6,830 bases of DNA from positions 1 through 6,830 of the forward strand of contig JBLHKE010000428.1 in NCBI GenBank assembly GCA_047619485.1, written 5' to 3'. This document shows positions 6,450 to 6,830 of this stretch, piece by piece. Position numbers and translations under genes: made by a program. Below the pieces are notes generated by a model. That model saw nothing but the letters and a program-made list of their open reading frames with translations. It was not told the DNA's origin and searched no databases. Each line of letters begins with the position of its first letter. Positions within the stretch are counted from its first letter, which is position 1. This DNA is from JBLHKE01 sp047619485 (GTDB taxonomy: Bacteria; Verrucomicrobiota; Verrucomicrobiia; Verrucomicrobiales; DEV007).

Positions 6450-6518
6450 ATGAATCGTTTCGCGAAAACAGCAGTTCCCCTCCATGCTCCTAGGGCTGAA
6501 AAGAAACGCAGTGGATGA
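6450..6518 (+). CDS. Very short ORF, possible remnant gene start
   Basis: ATG 6450, preceded by a purine-rich GAAGAAACC, reads MNRFAKTAVPLHAPRAEKKR then SG and stops at TGA 6516-6518, overlapping the next ATG (6515) by 3 bases. I do not recognise it. It contains GCTCCTAG (6486-6493), the same eight bases as the outer tip of the MITE. It may be the stump of a deleted gene or a chance ORF. Confidence 0.2.
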   Translation: MNRFAKTAVPLHAPRAEKKRSG

Positions 6519-6830
6519 AGAATAAGATTGAGACGAAAAATCTGATGGCGGCCGTCCTTTGTGCTGTGCGTGGCTCCCTTTGCGCGTTCACCGCGTCCGC
6601 GGCGCAGCCGCAAAAGGATGGAACGTCACATACCAGTCCGGCCCGGATTCCCCCGAACATTATCTTTATTCTTGCGGATGACATGGGTTACATCCTATCC
6701 AGAGGCGGCACCGGCGCCCTCTCGATCCGCGCCGGAAAATGGAAGCTCCTCGTCGGACAGGGCGAATGCGGTTATTGAGAATTTTTCAGCAAGCGACCCA
6801 ACCCGGCTCCCAAACCCGGCGATCCGCCTG
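6515..6830 (+). pseudogene. Sulfatase with large internal deletion and in-frame stop
   Basis: ATG 6515 begins a hydrophobic, signal-like N-terminus (LMAAVLCAVRGSLCAFTASA) followed by the first sulfatase block PPNIIFILADDMGY (about residues 46-59), whose DD normally binds the active-site calcium. Instead of GDLGCYG and the CxPSR formylglycine site, the sequence jumps within about 10 residues to SIRAGKWKLLVGQGECGY, the C-terminal region of the family. TGA 6776-6778 then interrupts, but the same frame continues EFFSKRPNPAPKPGDPP to the window edge, which fits the usual sulfatase tail (often GY-R/W-EF...PGDPPAQLYDL). So the gene lost roughly 350 central residues, including the catalytic cysteine, and later gained a nonsense codon (CGA or TGG to TGA is plausible). 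It cannot be an active sulfatase. The 3' end lies outside the window. Confidence 0.8.

Noticed and set aside
1..6830. CRISPR arrays, tRNA, rRNA, retron or toxin-antitoxin genes
   Set aside because: I saw no regularly spaced direct repeats, no tRNA-like cloverleaf and no matching protein families in either strand.

Overview
The window reads as a fragment of a polysaccharide/sulfatase-type locus from a member of the PVC group, most likely a planctomycete or verrucomicrobium. The reason is the gene content: a DUF1549/DUF1553 protein (planctomycete 'PSCyt2/PSD1' type) directly coupled to a Tat-exported DUF1501 protein, with sulfatase pieces on both sides and a beta-propeller glycosidase-like relic. 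The genes are GC-rich. I cannot place it at genus level.

Layout: (1) 1-247, the 3' end of a sulfatase whose reading frame is broken next to a 12-bp tandem repeat. (2) 244-330, the first 28 codons of a gene that overlapped the sulfatase stop by 4 bp and is cut off by a mobile element. (3) 327-494, copy 1 of a 168-bp palindromic MITE-like element. (4) 557-3292 and 3289-4731, the only two intact genes: a secreted DUF1549-LamG-DUF1553 protein and a DUF1501 protein, translationally coupled by ATGA. (5) 4732-4955, an intergenic stretch holding a minus-strand fossil of a transposase C-terminus. (6) 4956-5123, copy 2 of the 168-bp element, inverted relative to copy 1 and differing at only two positions. 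(7) 5124-5959, the C-terminal ~60% of a second DUF1501 gene that begins exactly at the element. (8) 6014-6438, a frameshifted and internally shortened glycosidase-like gene. (9) 6450-6518, a tiny ORF. (10) 6515-6830, a sulfatase whose N-terminal metal motif is joined almost directly to its C-terminal region, followed by an in-frame stop.

How it fits together: the intact pair is exported, one protein by a Sec-type signal peptide and one by a twin-arginine signal, and would act at the cell envelope or periplasm. In PVC genomes such pairs often accompany sulfatases and glycosidases, but their biochemical role is not settled. The striking feature is that the intact pair lies between two inverted, nearly identical MITE copies, while every recognisable gene outside the copies is frameshifted, truncated or internally deleted. 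The two copies also sit exactly at gene breakpoints. The best candidate for something new here is this CTAG-flanked, full-length-palindromic element and its role in rearranging the locus.
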